DNA of 64,000 nt from contig JAFGDZ010000048.1 in the NCBI GenBank assembly GCA_016931855.1, forward strand, positions 1 to 64,000. The letters run 5' to 3'. Below, piece after piece: positions 1 through 8,336 of this stretch. Each line of letters opens with the position of its first letter. The stretch's first letter is position 1. This DNA comes from Bacteroidales bacterium. GTDB taxonomy: Bacteria; Bacteroidota; Bacteroidia; Bacteroidales; Tenuifilaceae. The notes below the pieces were generated by a model. The model did not search any database. It worked only from the letters and a program-made list of their open reading frames with translations, and was not told where the DNA came from. Made by a program: the position numbers and the translations under genes.

Positions 1-36
1 AAAGCGAATAATGCAGCTATAACGGATTATGACTAA
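1..36 (+). CDS. Possible 3' tail of a gene cut by the window edge
   Basis: The first 36 bases read as 11 codons ending in a TAA stop (last residues AAITDYD). This could be the end of a gene that begins outside the window. It is too short to identify, and chance openness is quite possible. From here to position 239 I see no gene or clear signal. Confidence 0.25.
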   Translation, partial: KANNAAITDYD

Positions 37-239
37 AAAGATTTGTGCTGTTTTTGAAAAGAGCTATCCCGTAGGGATTTAGTTCAACAGGCAGTTCCTT
101 TCACTAGGGCTGATGATGCAGAGGCAGAATTTTATTACATTTAACTAACTTTTTAACGGAGGATAACGCCGCTGGCGGTTAACTCCCCAGAAGTCCAAAC
201 CACCGTCCGTTGTAACACCCCACAAACCATCCCATATCC

Positions 240-983
240 ATGCAATACGCCGAAGTAAAGGTTGAGGGTTACCTATCCAGCTTTATCAAGTGCTTCTGGG
301 AGTTCAAAAACCCAGGTGCAAGCGTTGGGTACACCATTCTGCCCGATGGCTACTTCGACCTTATAATCAGCATACAGCAGGGCGTTCCGGTGCAGGTTAT
401 GCTTACAGGCATTTGGTCGCGCCCCGAGGATATCACCGTTGAGGCGGGCGTGCACATGTTTGCCATCCGCTTTAGGCCGCTTGCTGCCGAGTACCTGTTT
501 AGGCGCGAGATTAGAACCCTGCTTAACACCAGCATTAGCCTACCCACTAGCTTTTGGGAGCTTGACTCGTTGGACTTTAACAATGCCGCTAGTGCAGTAG
601 CCACGCTGCAGCAGCGTATTGCCGCCATGCTTCCCCCAGCAAGTGCTATGGATAACCGACGGCTGGCCCTTTTTAACGCCATTTACCACCAGCGGCAGTA
701 CAGCATTAGCGACCTATCGGAGCAGGTGCACTGGAGCAGCCGGCAAATTAACCGTTACTTTCAGCAGCAGTATGGGCTATCGCTAAAGCAGTTTATTGGC
801 ATTGTGCGCTGCAACGCCAGCTACAGGCGCATTGCCCATGGTGAGTTGGCATCGCCCGATGTTTACTTTGACCAGTCGCACTACATAAAGGAGGTGAAAC
901 GGGTAACCGGCCTATCGCCACGGTTGCTCTTCCGTAATCACGACGACCGATTTTTACAATTATTAACCATAAAACGTGAGTAG
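240..983 (+). CDS. AraC-family transcriptional regulator
   Basis: A 247-residue protein with an N-terminal ligand- or partner-binding region (about residues 1-140, including an LPDGYFDLIIS segment typical of the DUF6597-type N-terminus) and a C-terminal AraC-type double helix-turn-helix. The C-terminal part carries SISDLSEQVHWSSRQINRYF for the first helix pair and ends near VTGLSPRLLFRN, the usual closing motif. The ATG at 240 is the first usable start. The downstream VOC gene begins 30 bases later, and its promoter-like -7 box overlaps this stop codon, so the two may be expressed together or separately. The effector and target genes cannot be told from sequence. Confidence 0.85.
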   Translation: MQYAEVKVEGYLSSFIKCFWEFKNPGASVGYTILPDGYFDLIISIQQGVPVQVMLTGIWSRPEDITVEAGVHMFAIRFRPLAAEYLFRREIRTLLNTSISLPTSFWELDSLDFNNAASAVATLQQRIAAMLPPASAMDNRRLALFNAIYHQRQYSISDLSEQVHWSSRQINRYFQQQYGLSLKQFIGIVRCNASYRRIAHGELASPDVYFDQSHYIKEVKRVTGLSPRLLFRNHDDRFLQLLTIKRE

Positions 984-988
984 CTTTG
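981..988 (+). promoter_or_regulatory. Bacteroidota -7 promoter box upstream of the VOC gene
   Basis: TAGCTTTG matches the Bacteroidota -7 consensus TAnnTTTG and lies 26 bases before the ATG of the VOC gene. It overlaps the stop codon of the AraC gene. No convincing -33 TTTG is present at the right distance, so the call rests on the -7 box only. Confidence 0.4.
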
Positions 989-1013
989 CATCATTAATTA
1001 AACCCGATTAACG

Positions 1014-1436
1014 ATGAAAGCAAACAAGCTTACCCCAAACTTTAGCGTTGCCAGCATAAGGCAAACCGTATCGTTTTACTCCAATGTGCTGGGATTTAAC
1101 CTTGTTATGGCCGTTCCCCAGTCGCAGGATGGCGTAGATACTACCCTTGCCGAGGGCAAGGAGTATGTTTACGCCCTTATGACCAAGGACGGCGTAGAGC
1201 TCATGTTTCAGCGCACCGATAGCTTTGCTCACGATGTTACCCTAGCAACAGCAGCGCTCATTGGTGCAAGCGTATCGTTCTACATGGAGGTTGAGGGCGT
1301 AAAAGATTTTTATGCCGATGTTAAGAGCCGTAGCATTGAGGTAACCGACCTAAAGCTGGCATGGTACGGTATGTGGGAGTTCTACCTGCGCGATGTTAAC
1401 GGCTATATCCTTGGATTTGCCGAGAAAGCCGAGTAA
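1014..1436 (+). CDS. VOC-family (glyoxalase/bleomycin-resistance fold) protein
   Basis: A 140-residue protein with the two-module beta-alpha-beta layout of the vicinal oxygen chelate superfamily. Near the start, FSVASIRQTVSFYSNVLGF is the classic first helix-strand of such proteins. A second module runs from about VSFYMEVEGVKDFYADV to FYLRDVNGYILGF. Such proteins include metalloenzymes and simple binding proteins, and the substrate is unknown. The gene follows the AraC regulator by 30 bases and is closed by a clear terminator, so the regulator may control it. Confidence 0.85.
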   Translation: MKANKLTPNFSVASIRQTVSFYSNVLGFNLVMAVPQSQDGVDTTLAEGKEYVYALMTKDGVELMFQRTDSFAHDVTLATAALIGASVSFYMEVEGVKDFYADVKSRSIEVTDLKLAWYGMWEFYLRDVNGYILGFAEKAE

Positions 1437-1445
1437 GTATAGCGA

Positions 1446-1476
1446 GCCCGAGATTCCCTCGGGCTTTTTCTTTTTT
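1446..1476 (+). terminator. Rho-independent terminator after the VOC gene
   Basis: Stem GCCCGAG (1446-1452) pairs with CTCGGGC (1458-1464) around a 5-base loop and is followed by a T-rich tract (TTTTTCTTTTTT). Confidence 0.85.
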
Positions 1477-1547
1477 GGTTATGATGTACTGGTAGGATGT
1501 TTTAACTTAGTGCTGTTAATGCCCAGTGGCTCTAAATACATTTTGCT

Positions 1548-2621
1548 ATGGATATTCATAACGTGGTGGGCAAAAGTTTGCCCCTTAACAGGAAGAAGAC
1601 CGACCCCAGTAAGTTCATCTTTACAGGCAACGCCCTGCAGCAGGGGTTCGATATGCAGCTGTTTAAGTACAAGCCCAACGAGTGCATTGAGGCCAAAAGC
1701 ATTGCCCCCGATAGCATCGACCGCTTTACCAGCAACCACTACAGCTACTGGCTAAACATACACGGGCTAAATAACCCCGAAGCGGTGGTTACCATCTGCA
1801 AAAGGCAGGATATCGACGATTTGATTATTCAGGATATACTGGATGTGAACCAGCGCCCCAAGTTTCAGGAGTTTGATGGGTTTGCCTTCCTTACCATCAA
1901 GTCCATGGTGCCATCGGAAACCAACCTAATTGCCGAGCAAATAAGCTTTGTTTTTGGCGATAAGTTCCTGATATCGTTCCAGGAGCGCAAAGCCGATTAC
2001 TTTGAGCACCTCCGCTTTAGGCTGCGGGAGGATAAGGGCATTATCCGCAGCAAGGGCTCCGATTACCTGCTCTACACTATGCTAGAGTCCATCCTCGATA
2101 ACTACTTTAAAACCCTAAACCAGCTCGATACCGAGATAGAGCAGCTAAACCTTACCGATATCAGTAAGGATATCTCCCCCGATGTTCTGGTGCGCATTGA
2201 GGCGCAGAAAAAGGTTGTGCATATGGTTAAAAAATCCATACTGCCCATAAAGGAGTTTGCGCTGGCGGTTGAGCGCGATGGGAGCCGCTACATCAGCCCC
2301 AGCCACCTAAAGTACTTCCTTGAGGTTAAGGACCTGTGCCTAACCCTTCTCGATACCTGCGATTTGCTACAGGCAACCCTTGAGAGTAGCACCAACCTCT
2401 TCTTTTCGGTTCAGGGGCACCGCATGAATCTGGTTATGAAAACCCTAACCATAGTGGCAACCATCTTTATTCCGCTCACCTTTGTTGCCGGAATCTACGG
2501 CATGAACTTTCACTACATGCCCGAGCTAACCTGGCGCTACGGCTACTTTGCCATTTGGGGTCTTATAGCCGTTATATTTATTGGGATGATAATCTTCTTT
2601 AGACGCCGCCGCTGGCTGTAG
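1548..2621 (+). CDS. corA: CorA-family magnesium/cobalt transporter
   Basis: A 357-residue protein with the CorA layout: a large cytosolic alpha/beta domain, a long stalk helix (about residues 190-290), and two C-terminal membrane segments. The signature GMN is at about residues 318-320 in the sequence YGMNFHYMPEL, at the end of the first membrane helix. The last helix is followed by a basic tail (FFRRRRWL), as in CorA. Members form pentameric channels for Mg2+, sometimes Co2+ or Ni2+. The gene stands alone between two terminators. The start at 1548 gives an N-terminus slightly longer than many homologues, and an internal start is possible. Confidence 0.93.
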   Translation: MDIHNVVGKSLPLNRKKTDPSKFIFTGNALQQGFDMQLFKYKPNECIEAKSIAPDSIDRFTSNHYSYWLNIHGLNNPEAVVTICKRQDIDDLIIQDILDVNQRPKFQEFDGFAFLTIKSMVPSETNLIAEQISFVFGDKFLISFQERKADYFEHLRFRLREDKGIIRSKGSDYLLYTMLESILDNYFKTLNQLDTEIEQLNLTDISKDISPDVLVRIEAQKKVVHMVKKSILPIKEFALAVERDGSRYISPSHLKYFLEVKDLCLTLLDTCDLLQATLESSTNLFFSVQGHRMNLVMKTLTIVATIFIPLTFVAGIYGMNFHYMPELTWRYGYFAIWGLIAVIFIGMIIFFRRRRWL

Positions 2622-2667
2622 CACTATCCTGATTACGCTTAGGTACTTATTCTACAGCAAAAAGTTG

Positions 2668-2697
2668 AGGCATAGGGAATAACCTATGCCTTTTTTT
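2668..2697 (+). terminator. Terminator after corA
   Basis: AGGCATAGG (2668-2676) pairs with CCTATGCCT (2683-2691) around a 6-base loop, followed by a run of T. Confidence 0.85.
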
Positions 2698-2828
2698 GTT
2701 AGGTTTGGATTAGCATAACCGTTATTGTACCTATCCCTTTTCTTTTGGGTGGATATGTACGGGGTTGTAGTATGTATAATTAAGTTAGGTGCCATATAAA
2801 AAACCGTGAAACTAAATAATACGTTGAA

Positions 2829-4973
2829 ATGAAAATAGATATTCACGTTCATACAAAGAAAACTAAACAAGGAGATTCAGAGAATAGAAATATTGACGAC
2901 CAACGGTTAAAGGATATTATTTCTATGACTGATGTCAAAATATTGGCTATTACTAACCATAATCATTTTGACTTAAATCAGTTTAAATCCTTCGATAGTA
3001 GTTTAAATGGGATAAGCCAAGTTTGGCCCGGCATTGAACTGGATATTTTAGAAGATGGGAAAAGGGCTCATTTAATTGTAATAATTAATCCAAAGAATGT
3101 AGAAGAATTTGATAGTAAGGTTAAAGAGTTACTAAATGGATTTACACCAGACTCATTTACAATAAACCTTTTGGACACTGTTAAAGCTTTTGACAAATTG
3201 GATGCTATTTATATACCTCATTACCATTCCAAAAAACCTAGTTTAAATGAAACAAGTGTAGATTTATTATTTGATAAAGTTTCGGATAAGAGAAGGGTTT
3301 TAAAAGAAGCAACGAATGCTATTTCTGCAGGTATTTATGTTAGTCATGGTCATAATTCAATTTATGGGTCAGATGTACACAATTGGGATGATTATCAGGA
3401 TATTTCAAAGGGATTACCTGATTTACGTTTACCAGTTGAAAGTTTCGAGCAATTTTGTTTCTTGTTAGAAAAAGATAATTCGACCATTAATACAATTCTG
3501 AATAAAAAATCAAAAGAGAATATTCAGATAAATCCTTTTAATAATGCAGCGGAAATCATGAATATTGATATTTATAACGATATCAATATTCTTTTTGGTT
3601 CAAAGGGAACAGGTAAAACCGATATTCTGCGAGCACTTTCAAATTATTATAATGGAGAAGGACATAAGACTCATGTTTATGAGTCAAGCAATGTGAAACT
3701 AGATGAAGAGTATGACTTAAAAGGGAATAAATTTGATACTACTGTTTCAGAGTTTGGCATTGATGAGTGTATCGTAGAACTACAAAGTCTGAAAGATGCT
3801 TCAGAAAAAGGTGTAACCAGTATTTCAGCCTATAAAAACTATTTTAAAGATGAAGAAACAAACAAGATTTCTAAGAATATAAAAGTCCGTGATTTTGCCC
3901 CTGAAGATGAATCTATTTCTCAAAGAGCATTGGAAGAAATATCCAATTCTATAGAATACATTAAGAGCTTTAAAGATAATGTAGAGCAAGATGTAGTTGT
4001 CAAGGCAGTGATTGGTGATGAATTGTACAATGAACTTTCTTCTTTACTTGATACAATAATATTAAAAGTAAAAAGTGAAACAGAACTAAGATTCTTTGAT
4101 TACCAAAGCATTAATTTGTTTAATGGCCTTATTCACAAATTCAGGTTTGAAATTGCCAGAAAAACTGGTCAGCCAGAAAAGCCATCTACAACAGGTTTTA
4201 AAAAATATGCTAGTAATAGAATTAAAATTGAAAGAAATTTAAATAAAATTCTTGCTAATATTTCAACCAAAATTCCACCAACTATCATTTATGTTGGGGA
4301 TTTGGGAGGCAAAGGACAACTGCATTGCCAAACAAACTTATGTATTCAAGATGGGACTTTTACAAACGTAGAATACAAGCATTTAAAAAAAATTACCAAA
4401 AAGCCACAAAAGCAGTTTGCAAACTGTTTATCTCAAATATCAAAACATATTTACTCTACAGATTTATTTGAAAAAATAGCTGAATTAGAAAGAATTGATT
4501 CTGTTGAAAAAGTGAAGTGTTTAAGTGATTTGCTTCTCTTTAATAGACACTTTACTTTAAATGGAAATGAATATACTCCATCTAGTGGCGAGTCTTCGAT
4601 GGTTTTACTTCATAATGAATTAAAGGAGGATAAGAACATATTCATTATTGATGAACCTGAAAAAAGTTTAGGAAATGATTACATAAGTGAGGAGATTGTG
4701 CCTCTGCTTAAAGAACATGCTCAACGTGGGAAGAAAATTATTATAGCTACTCACGATGCAAATATTGCTGTTAGAACTTTGCCTTACAATTCAATATACA
4801 GGGGGCATGATGAGAGAGGTTATTATACTTTTACTGGTAATCCTTTTTCAAATAACTTAATTTGCCTTACACAAGACAGAGAAGATTTAGATTGGAAAAA
4901 TATTAGTATGAAAACTTTAGAAGGTGGAAAAGAAGCCTTCGGAGAAAGAGGGAAAATATATGGGAACTCATAA
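2829..4973 (+). CDS. PHP-domain plus ABC/SMC-like ATPase (TrlF/Ppl-like), putative defence protein
   Basis: A 714-residue two-part protein. The N-terminus is a PHP phosphoesterase domain with metal-binding motifs HVH (residues 6-8), NHNH (about 43-46), a histidine in IPHYH, and SHGHN...GSDVH (about 172-186). The rest is an ABC-class ATPase with Walker A GSKGTGKT (about 257-264), signature SSGESS (about 584-589), Walker B IFIIDEP followed by a D-loop-like EKSLGND, and H-loop ATHDAN (about 640-645). This matches the TrlF-type AAA-like ATPases and the single-gene Ppl anti-phage system (PHP plus ATPase). These proteins are thought to sense infection through the ATPase and cleave a nucleic acid or nucleotide target. 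It overlaps the next gene by 14 bases and is AT-rich compared with the chromosome around it, which suggests horizontal transfer. A defence role is inferred. Confidence 0.75.
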   Translation: MKIDIHVHTKKTKQGDSENRNIDDQRLKDIISMTDVKILAITNHNHFDLNQFKSFDSSLNGISQVWPGIELDILEDGKRAHLIVIINPKNVEEFDSKVKELLNGFTPDSFTINLLDTVKAFDKLDAIYIPHYHSKKPSLNETSVDLLFDKVSDKRRVLKEATNAISAGIYVSHGHNSIYGSDVHNWDDYQDISKGLPDLRLPVESFEQFCFLLEKDNSTINTILNKKSKENIQINPFNNAAEIMNIDIYNDINILFGSKGTGKTDILRALSNYYNGEGHKTHVYESSNVKLDEEYDLKGNKFDTTVSEFGIDECIVELQSLKDASEKGVTSISAYKNYFKDEETNKISKNIKVRDFAPEDESISQRALEEISNSIEYIKSFKDNVEQDVVVKAVIGDELYNELSSLLDTIILKVKSETELRFFDYQSINLFNGLIHKFRFEIARKTGQPEKPSTTGFKKYASNRIKIERNLNKILANISTKIPPTIIYVGDLGGKGQLHCQTNLCIQDGTFTNVEYKHLKKITKKPQKQFANCLSQISKHIYSTDLFEKIAELERIDSVEKVKCLSDLLLFNRHFTLNGNEYTPSSGESSMVLLHNELKEDKNIFIIDEPEKSLGNDYISEEIVPLLKEHAQRGKKIIIATHDANIAVRTLPYNSIYRGHDERGYYTFTGNPFSNNLICLTQDREDLDWKNISMKTLEGGKEAFGERGKIYGNS

Positions 4974-5259
4974 AGCCAGAATTGACAGAGAAATCAAGGA
5001 TAAGGTTTCTCTATGTTTAGAAATTAATGAAACACTCTTGATTATTCCATTAACTGATGATAAGCCTAATGAGGTAAAACAAGTGTTTAATAAACTTCTA
5101 AAAGAACTAAAGAATGGACTGTTTAACTTTGAGTTAGAACAAGATGATAAGCAAGATTTGTACTATCATACTTGTGTAGAATACATTTCACAGTTGAACA
5201 CAGAATTGAATAGTGTTTATAGTGAGTTAGTTGATTATGATTTAATAACTGAAAGTTAA
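4960..5259 (+). CDS. Small unknown protein coupled to the PHP-ATPase
   Basis: A 99-residue, probably mostly helical, charged protein with no signal peptide or membrane segment. I do not recognise the family. I prefer the ATG at 4960, which follows a purine-rich AGAGGG; an upstream ATG at 4924 in the same frame would add 12 residues. It overlaps the end of the PHP-ATPase gene by 14 bases, which implies translational coupling and a shared function, perhaps as a partner or inhibitor of the ATPase. Its base composition is as AT-rich as its neighbour. Confidence 0.7.
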   Translation: MGTHKARIDREIKDKVSLCLEINETLLIIPLTDDKPNEVKQVFNKLLKELKNGLFNFELEQDDKQDLYYHTCVEYISQLNTELNSVYSELVDYDLITES

Positions 5260-5263
5260 ATAC

Positions 5264-5402
5264 GGCACCTAACACGCGGTCATAAAACATAGCGGTTTCA
5301 GTGCAAATTACAAGCTCAACTCCCGCAGACAAAGTTTGTAACGGGGGATAGTTTCGCAGCCTCGCCATCTGCGACTACTCATACAATTTACCGTTAGGGT
5401 AC
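5264..5402 (+). repeat. attC-like palindromic site closing the cassette
   Basis: The left core ACCTAAC (5267-5273) fits RYYYAAC and pairs with the right core GTTAGGG (5393-5399; GTTRRRY with the last base deviating). The arms extend as GGT/ACC with a few unpaired bases. Inside are hairpins: ACAAA/TTTGT around 5329-5339, flanked by CCCG/CGGG, and TCGCAG (5354-5359) with CTGCGA (5369-5374). The span from core to core is 133 bases, within the range known for attC. The bases from 5403 to 5600 hold no gene that I can see. Confidence 0.5.
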
Positions 5403-5600
5403 ATTTTGCCCCGTCCTAAAAACGGCTACACAACACGTAGTATCACCCACTGGTATTAACCATGCATTTACAATTTCTTTGTAACTTGGTATCGGTTTAT
5501 TGTGGAATAAGCCGCTGGTCGTTATTGGTACGTTAAGCGGTTGCTAAGTAGGATGGGGAAATGGCAACTCGAATAATTAATTTACTTAAATGCTAATGTT

Positions 5601-6059
5601 ATGAAAAAGTTGCAATTCAGAGTAAGCATTAATGCTCCTGCTAACAAGGTTTATGGTTTTATGCTTGGCATCAAGAGTAAATCTACCTATGAGCAGTGGA
5701 CTTCGTTGTTTAACCCAACATCAACTTATGAGGGAAGTTGGGAAAAGGGAAGCAAAATCCTATTTATTGGCGTAGATGAAAATGGCGAAAAGGGAGGTAT
5801 GGTTTCCAAAATAGTGGAGAATATTACCAACCAATTTGTTTCTATTCAGCATTATGGCCTTTTAAAAGCTGATAAGGAGATTACAGAGGGACCAGAGGTG
5901 GAAAAATGGGCTAATGGATTTGAAAACTATACTTTCGAAGAAAACAATGGAACCACAACCGTTACCGTTGATTTAGATACCATTGAGGACTTTTTAGATT
6001 ATATGAACCAGACCTACCCCAAAGCACTTGATAGGTTGAAAGAACTTTGTGAAAAGTAG
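5601..6059 (+). CDS. SRPBCC (START-like/AHSA1-type) domain protein
   Basis: A 152-residue single-domain protein. The opening LQFRVSINAPANKVYGFML is the first strand and helix of the SRPBCC fold, a helix-grip lipid- or ligand-binding cavity. A central WEKGSKILFIGVDENGE segment and a C-terminal long helix (MNQTYPKALDRLKELCEK) complete the pattern. Relatives include AHSA1-like and SRPBCC polyketide-cyclase proteins, and the ligand is not predictable. It stands alone and directly follows the cassette-like unit. Confidence 0.8.
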   Translation: MKKLQFRVSINAPANKVYGFMLGIKSKSTYEQWTSLFNPTSTYEGSWEKGSKILFIGVDENGEKGGMVSKIVENITNQFVSIQHYGLLKADKEITEGPEVEKWANGFENYTFEENNGTTTVTVDLDTIEDFLDYMNQTYPKALDRLKELCEK

Positions 6060-6166
6060 TCCTGCTCTATAATCGCTAATCAACATCTTGCCATTAGTAT
6101 TGACTTCGAGTTGCGTAAGCGCTAACTTTCGCGGGTTGTTATTACACATCCCAAAACCCATAGGCC

Positions 6167-6691
6167 ATGAAATTAACGCGTAAACTAGAGCATAAATTGG
6201 CGGTGCTGCTAATTTTGCCATTGCTACTTATGGTTTATTGCGCTGCGGCGCAAAGTCCGGCTAACCTTTCCGGGAGTTGGCAGTTCAACAGGGATAGCAG
6301 CCAGCTATCGGCAACCGATATTGCTTACGATGGCACAATTATCCTAGTGGTTGAGCAAACTGCTGCAACCGTATCGTTCTCCGAGATTTACAAAAGTGCT
6401 GGCAACCCCGACTGGTCAACCTCCGCCGATGTTTACACCACCAACGGTAAGGAAGAGGTTACTACTAGCAGCATAGGAACCACCCGCAAAACCGCCACTT
6501 GGATAAATAGTGGAACCCAGCTTAAAATAGTTGTAGTTGATACCCAGAAGCTAAAGGGCGTTCCCACCGATTTTGCTGTGGAGCAAACCTATTCACTTAC
6601 CAATGGGGGCAAAACCCTTGTGGTTAGCGTCCTTGCTAAAAACCCCGTTACGGGCGAAACACAATCGAAGAAGGTGTATAACAGGATTTGA
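6167..6691 (+). CDS. Secreted protein of unknown function (lipocalin-like?)
   Basis: A 174-residue protein with a basic start, a hydrophobic stretch (LAVLLILPLLLMVYCAAA) and a likely signal peptidase cut near AAAQS. The mature part starts LSGSWQFNRDSSQLS and is rich in beta strands and Thr/Ser, resembling small secreted proteins with a lipocalin-like barrel found across Bacteroidota. No catalytic motif is visible. It stands alone and is closed by a good terminator. Confidence 0.75.
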   Translation: MKLTRKLEHKLAVLLILPLLLMVYCAAAQSPANLSGSWQFNRDSSQLSATDIAYDGTIILVVEQTAATVSFSEIYKSAGNPDWSTSADVYTTNGKEEVTTSSIGTTRKTATWINSGTQLKIVVVDTQKLKGVPTDFAVEQTYSLTNGGKTLVVSVLAKNPVTGETQSKKVYNRI

Positions 6692-6719
6692 GAGCGGTGC
6701 TTAATTAATTTTAAGTGGA

Positions 6720-6746
6720 GCCTTAGAATTTATCTAAGGCTTTTTT
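6720..6746 (+). terminator. Terminator after the secreted protein gene
   Basis: GCCTTAGA (6720-6727) pairs with TCTAAGGC (6733-6740) around a 5-base loop, followed by six T. Confidence 0.85.
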
Positions 6747-6806
6747 AATGTGCATTTCACTAGTTGTTAATAAACAGTTTAGGTATGCTGTTAATAGCAT
6801 TAGGTT

Positions 6807-6814
6807 TATCTTTG
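6807..6814 (+). promoter_or_regulatory. Bacteroidota -7 promoter box before the DUF2867 gene
   Basis: TATCTTTG matches TAnnTTTG exactly and lies 45 bases upstream of the ATG at 6859. The -33 region is weak. Confidence 0.45.
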
Positions 6815-6858
6815 TTATGCCCAATTATAATGTTTTGCAGTATTAATAAAATTCAAAA

Positions 6859-7410
6859 ATGATAACAAAAACGCATCAAATTCCTTTCAACTCTCTACTT
6901 CAGAAAAAGTGTGAGCAGTTTAACTATATCGATAGTTTTCAGGCTGTTATTACCGACCCCAATCAGCATGTTGATGTTGCAAAAGTTCTACACCTTTTCA
7001 TGAATAGCGGTCCCAAGTGGGCAGACCATTTAATGTCGCTTCGCGATAGGATTGTGGGCGTGTTTGGACTTAAAACCATGAAACAGTTTGCCAATGAGCA
7101 GGAGCCACAGCGCCCCGAAAGCTATGAGGTAGGGCAAAGGCTGGGACTCTTTGTGCTTTATGCTAAAACAGAGAATGAGTACGTAATGGGCGATGACGAT
7201 AAGCATCTAACCTTTAGAGTTTCACTACTGGTTGAGCTGCTCGATGGTAACACGGGGAAAAAAAGAATCTCAATAACCACCGCGGTAAAGTTTCTTAACC
7301 TGTTTGGACGGCTCTATTTTCTTCCCGTTAAGCCTTTTCATGGGCTAATTGTGGGTTCAACTCTAAAGCGCATGAAAAAGCAGCTAGAAAACGAAATTAA
7401 CGGGCTGTAG
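6859..7410 (+). CDS. DUF2867 family protein
   Basis: A 183-residue protein resembling the DUF2867 family. It has an N-terminal region reading YIDSFQAVITDP, a middle GQRLGLFVLYAKTENEYVMGDDDKHL that aligns with the family's conserved GDDDKHLdFr core, and a C-terminal hydrophobic stretch (NLFGRLYFLPVKPFHGLIV) typical of the family. The function is unknown; relatives are sometimes fused to NAD-binding domains. It is probably cytosolic and lies 47 bases before the esterase gene, so the two may form a unit. Confidence 0.8.
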   Translation: MITKTHQIPFNSLLQKKCEQFNYIDSFQAVITDPNQHVDVAKVLHLFMNSGPKWADHLMSLRDRIVGVFGLKTMKQFANEQEPQRPESYEVGQRLGLFVLYAKTENEYVMGDDDKHLTFRVSLLVELLDGNTGKKRISITTAVKFLNLFGRLYFLPVKPFHGLIVGSTLKRMKKQLENEINGL

Positions 7411-7457
7411 TTTGAATTAATTGAGTGGTTATTCTTATACAATAAATATTTTTGGTT

Positions 7458-8234
7458 ATGATTTTACGCGGAGTTTTTTTCTCACAGGTTCTGGAGATGG
7501 AAACCAATATCTCAATTGTTGCTCCCGATACCATATCGGAACAACCCCTTAAAGTTGTTTACCTTTTGCACGGACTGTGCGGCAGAAGCGGCGATTGGAT
7601 AGATTACACCATGCTTCCCAGCTATGCCAAGCAGTACAGCGCACTGTTTGTTATGCCCGAGGTAGCGCGCAGCTTCTACGCAAACATGCGGTACGGCTCC
7701 AATTACCTAGAGTATATAATCAATGAGCTTCCTGCTATTGTTAGCAGCCATTTTAGGGTATCGCCAAGCAGCTGCAATACTGCAATAATTGGCGCATCAA
7801 TGGGGGGATATGGAGCCCTTAAAGCAGCGTTAACAAAACCAGCCAGCTATGGCTTTTGCGGCGCCTTTTCGTCGCCATGCCTAATGCTTAAGGACGACCT
7901 TGCCTATACGCAGGGAGCCAAGCGGTTTAAGGAGGTGTTTGGTGAGCGTTTGTATAAGGATTTTCAGGCCGCATTTGGCGAAAACATAGATTGGCACCCC
8001 AGCGAGGATGTTGTTGAGCTGGCAAAAGCCTGCCATGCCTCGGCTGCGCCCAAGCTATATCTTGCCTGCGGTAATAATGATATGTTCCTACCCGATAATA
8101 AGCGCTTCTGCGCCATTCTTCAGGACTTAGGCCACAATCCAACCTTTAATGAGTGCCCCGGCAACCACGACTGGCCCTTCTTTGACCAAGCCCTTAAACA
8201 TGCGCTGGAGCAGTTTTTTGGTGGAGGGGAGTAG
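7458..8234 (+). CDS. Alpha/beta-hydrolase esterase (esterase D / EstA-like)
   Basis: About 258 residues with the fold of esterase D, S-formylglutathione hydrolase and tributyrin esterase. An oxyanion-type motif VVYLLHGLCG is near residue 35-45, and the nucleophile serine sits in GASMGG, followed by YGALKAAL. A late acidic residue (NNDMFLP) and a histidine in PGNHDWPFFDQAL complete the triad. It likely hydrolyses short acyl esters in the cytosol, since no signal peptide is visible. A TTG six bases upstream (7452) is an alternative start, but the ATG at 7458 is more likely. It follows the DUF2867 gene by 47 bases. Confidence 0.87.
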   Translation: MILRGVFFSQVLEMETNISIVAPDTISEQPLKVVYLLHGLCGRSGDWIDYTMLPSYAKQYSALFVMPEVARSFYANMRYGSNYLEYIINELPAIVSSHFRVSPSSCNTAIIGASMGGYGALKAALTKPASYGFCGAFSSPCLMLKDDLAYTQGAKRFKEVFGERLYKDFQAAFGENIDWHPSEDVVELAKACHASAAPKLYLACGNNDMFLPDNKRFCAILQDLGHNPTFNECPGNHDWPFFDQALKHALEQFFGGGE

Positions 8235-8295
8235 AGGGAATTATTTTGGAGGAGTTATATCATTAAACCTAAATCTGTATTGATAAGCAATAATG

Positions 8296-8309
8296 TAACT
8301 ATAAAGTTG
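8296..8309 (+). promoter_or_regulatory. Palindromic operator, copy 1, toxin-antitoxin locus
   Basis: TAACTATAAAGTTG is nearly identical to copy 2 at 8337-8350 and has inverted arms AACT/AGTT around ATAA. The two copies are 41 bases apart, about four helical turns, so a repressor would sit on one face of the DNA. The antitoxin downstream carries a helix-turn-helix and is the obvious candidate to bind here. Confidence 0.6.
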
Positions 8310-8336
8310 CGTTATATTTTTATATGTGATACATTG

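Larger units (their letters stand above)
2785..5393 (+). mobile_element. Integron-cassette-like unit carrying a PHP-ATPase gene pair
   Basis: The unit opens with GTTAGGTGCC (2784-2793) and closes with an attC-like site whose left arm GGCACCTAAC (5264-5273) is its exact 10-base complement. That is the relation expected between a cassette's 5' end and its own attC inverse core. The right core GTTAGGG is at 5393-5399. In an integron the cut would fall between G and TT, giving boundaries 2784/2785 and 5393/5394. The content is visibly more AT-rich than the flanks and carries two overlapping genes on one strand, tightly packed. No integrase is in the window, so this would be an isolated cassette or a cassette-like element of another type. 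The boundaries are seen; the mechanism is inferred. Confidence 0.5.

Noticed and set aside
5394-5600. A second cassette or attC-like site downstream of 5393
   Set aside because: GTACG/TTAAGCGG near 5530 looks vaguely core-like, but no complementary partner is found around the SRPBCC gene.
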